Part shown: positions 62,186 through 64,000 of the stretch, in pieces
Numbering within the stretch: the stretch's first letter is position 1
Layout of the letters: every line of letters begins with the position of its first letter
The notes under the pieces: model-generated
Seen by the model: only the letters and a program-made list of their open reading frames with translations
What the model was told of the DNA's origin: nothing
Databases searched by the model: none
Program-made: the position numbers and the translations under genes
DNA from: Palsa-513 sp036510225
GTDB lineage: Bacteria > Actinomycetota > Thermoleophilia > Solirubrobacterales > Solirubrobacteraceae
Reading direction: 5' to 3'
DNA: 64,000 bases
NCBI GenBank assembly: GCA_036510225.1
Contig: DATCEH010000034.1
Coordinates: 33,278 to 97,277 of the forward strand

Positions 62186-63148
62186 ATGCTCACCTTCATC
62201 ATCCGCCGGATCCTCTGGGGCGTCCTCGCGATGGCGATCGTCATCGCGATCACGTTCCTGCTGTTCTACGTGCTCCCGTCGGCGAACCCCGCCGTGCTCC
62301 GGGCTGGGCGCAACGCGAGCCCGAAGACGATCGCGTACATCAGCGCCGAGCTCGGGCTCGACAAGCCGATCTACACGCAGTTCTGGGACTACGTGAAGAA
62401 CATCGTCCTCCACTTCGACCTCGGCTACAGCTACTACAGCAGCGCGTCGGTGACCAGCCTGATCTCAGACCGCCTGCCGGCGACGATCTCGCTGGCGGTC
62501 GGCGCGATCGTCGTCACGCTGGCGGCCGGCCTCCCGGTGGGGATCATCTCGGCGATCAAGCGGCGGACGTTCTTCGACCGGGCGTCGATGAGCACGGCGC
62601 TCGTCTTCGTGAGCGCGCCGACCTACTGGCTCGGGCTGATCGCGCTCTACCTGTTCGCCTCGGACATCGGCCGCTTCAAGATCTTCGACAGCTCGGGCAC
62701 CTACGTGCCGTTGACCACCGATCCCGGGCGCTGGTTCGGATCGCTGATTCTGCCGTGGCTCGTCCTGGCGGCCGGCTCGGCCGCCGTCTACGCGCGCATC
62801 CTGCGCGGCTCGCTGATCGACGTGATGGGCGAGGACTACATCCGCACGGCGCGTGCCAAGGGCCTGCGGGAGCGACGCGTGATCATGCATCACGGCGTCC
62901 GGTCGGCGATCACGCCGATCGTCACGATCGTCGGTCTCGACATCGGCGCCCTGCTGGGGGGCGCGGTCCTCACCGAGACGGTCTTCGACATCCCGGGAAT
63001 CGGCCGGCTCAACTACGAAGCGATCACCCAGTCGAACTTCCCGATCGTCCAGGGAACGGTCCTGCTCGCGGCGCTGTTCATCATCGTCGCGAACATCGTC
63101 GTCGACATCGGCTACGCATATCTCGACCCGAGAGTGCGTCCGACGTGA
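62186..63148 (+). CDS. Peptide ABC transporter permease, DppB/OppB type
   Basis: A 320-aa permease with the OppB start (LTFIIRRILWGVLAMAIVIA), the family's LGLDKPIYTQFWDYV segment, the EAA loop (DYIRTARAKGLRERRVIMHH) and GALLGGAVLTETVFDIPGIG near the C terminus. It pairs with the DppC-type subunit to form the pore. The stop overlaps the next start as GTGA. Confidence 0.92.
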   Translation: MLTFIIRRILWGVLAMAIVIAITFLLFYVLPSANPAVLRAGRNASPKTIAYISAELGLDKPIYTQFWDYVKNIVLHFDLGYSYYSSASVTSLISDRLPATISLAVGAIVVTLAAGLPVGIISAIKRRTFFDRASMSTALVFVSAPTYWLGLIALYLFASDIGRFKIFDSSGTYVPLTTDPGRWFGSLILPWLVLAAGSAAVYARILRGSLIDVMGEDYIRTARAKGLRERRVIMHHGVRSAITPIVTIVGLDIGALLGGAVLTETVFDIPGIGRLNYEAITQSNFPIVQGTVLLAALFIIVANIVVDIGYAYLDPRVRPT

Positions 63149-64000
63149 CCGGGGCCGACGCGCCCCTGCTCGAGGTCGAGGATCTTCGGGTCGAGTTCCC
63201 AACCGAGGACGGCGTGGTCCACGCGGTCGACGGGATCTCCTACTCCGTGCGCCGTGGACAGACGCTCGGGATCGTCGGGGAGTCCGGCTCGGGCAAGACG
63301 GTCTCGTCGCTGACGACGATCGGCCTCACGCGGACGCAGGGCGCCCGGGTCTCCGGGCAGATCACCTTCGAGGGACGAGACCTCGTCGGCCTGTCCGACG
63401 ATGCGCTGCGGGGGATCAGGGGCAACGACATCGCGATGATCTTCCAGGACCCCCTCTCAGCCCTGCACCCGTTCTACCGGGTCGGCGCGCAGCTCGTCGA
63501 GGCGATCCAGGCTCACCAGGACGTGCCGAAGAAGGCCGCGCGCGGCCAGGCCGTCGAGCTGCTCGAGCTGGTCGGGATTCCGGATCCCAAACGCCGGGTC
63601 GACGGCTACCCGCACGAGTTCTCGGGCGGGATGCGCCAGCGGGCGATGATCGCGATGGCCCTCTGCAACGAGCCGAAGCTGTTGATCGCCGACGAGCCGA
63701 CGACGGCGCTCGACGTGACTGTGCAGGCCCAGATCCTCGCCCTGCTGGCACGCCTGCAGCGCGAGCGGGAGATGGCGATCATCATCATCACCCACGACCT
63801 CGGGGTCGTCGCGGAGGTCGCGGATCACATCGCCGTGATGTACGCCGGGCGGATCGTCGAGTCGGCCCCGACCGCGGAGATCTTCCGGGCGCCCGAGCAC
63901 CCCTACACCTGGGGCCTGCTGCGCTCGATCCCGACCCTCGACGGTCCGCGCGGCATCGAGCTCGTACCGATCCCAGGCCGGCCTCCGAGTCTGATCCGTC
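63145..64000 (+). CDS. Peptide ABC transporter ATP-binding protein, DppD type (runs off the window)
   Basis: Starts at GTG 63145 (GTGA overlap with the permease stop) and remains open to the window edge, about 285 codons so far. Walker A is GESGSGKTVS, then IFQDPLSALHPFYRVG, signature FSGGMRQRAMIAMALC, Walker B LLIADEPTTALDVTVQ and THDLGVVAEV. The DppD/OppD C-terminal part (EHPYTWGLLRSIP) has begun. A DppF-type partner is expected downstream. Confidence 0.92.
   Translation, partial: MTGADAPLLEVEDLRVEFPTEDGVVHAVDGISYSVRRGQTLGIVGESGSGKTVSSLTTIGLTRTQGARVSGQITFEGRDLVGLSDDALRGIRGNDIAMIFQDPLSALHPFYRVGAQLVEAIQAHQDVPKKAARGQAVELLELVGIPDPKRRVDGYPHEFSGGMRQRAMIAMALCNEPKLLIADEPTTALDVTVQAQILALLARLQREREMAIIIITHDLGVVAEVADHIAVMYAGRIVESAPTAEIFRAPEHPYTWGLLRSIPTLDGPRGIELVPIPGRPPSLIR

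Overview
The window is very GC-rich bacterial DNA with actinobacterial character: GTG/TTG starts, ATGA/GTGA stop-start overlaps, a PucR-type regulator, an MpaB-like DUF2236 oxygenase, YchF and methylmalonyl-CoA epimerase. I infer an actinomycete, plausibly of the Thermoleophilia/Solirubrobacterales type, from the gene families only. There is one RNA gene, a tRNA-Phe(GAA), and it divides the window in two.

Left part, about 1-29.2 kb, is accessory DNA. An intact DNA methyltransferase (3865-5748) and a type III-like helicase-nuclease (1262-3868) form a minus-strand operon with a 109-aa protein. Their neighbours on both sides, including a two-HKD phospholipase D-like protein on the divergent strand, are broken by several frameshifts and amber stops. 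Then come relic and non-coding DNA (10.2-14.2 kb) with a nested 95-nt inverted repeat and a long purine tract. Next is an intact 1322-aa HTH protein (14482-18450), divergent from a 55-aa one-helix membrane protein, with a 630-aa membrane protein convergent to it. Finally there is a co-directional mobile-element operon (23.5-29.2 kb): HTH protein, replication-relaxation-like protein, TraD/FtsK-like ATPase, M48 metalloprotease, second HTH protein, tyrosine integrase. The last 20 or so integrase codons lie antisense in the tRNA-Phe gene, which marks the island's right boundary. No second copy of the tRNA 3' end is visible, so the left boundary is unknown.

Right part, 29.2-64 kb, looks like ordinary chromosome with nearly continuous intact genes: a MacB/FtsX-type ABC exporter pair; an ECF sigma factor with its membrane anti-sigma-like partner; a PRC-barrel protein; and a minus-strand catabolic operon (class III aminotransferase, PucR regulator, saccharopine-dehydrogenase-like protein, alanine dehydrogenase, gamma-aminobutyraldehyde-type dehydrogenase) divergent from an APC amino-acid/polyamine permease. 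A succinate-semialdehyde dehydrogenase follows at 47.6-49.0 kb. Together these can carry putrescine/GABA-type amines to succinate, with alanine dehydrogenase regenerating the pyruvate used as amino acceptor. Also present are an acyl-CoA desaturase, a TetR regulator with an MpaB-like oxygenase, an FHA protein, SpoIID, two NlpC/P60-like wall proteins, a PolA-like exonuclease, YchF, PAP2, epimerase, an FtsH-like protease, an M20 peptidase, and an oligopeptide ABC operon that runs off the right edge.

Regulatory sequence of note: six perfect 16-nt tandem repeats at 35179-35274; a shared TGTAC-N5-GTACA dyad upstream of two operons; a dyad at 59149-59163 between the peptidase and the peptide transporter; and three start codons six bases from a -10-like hexamer, which suggests leaderless transcripts.
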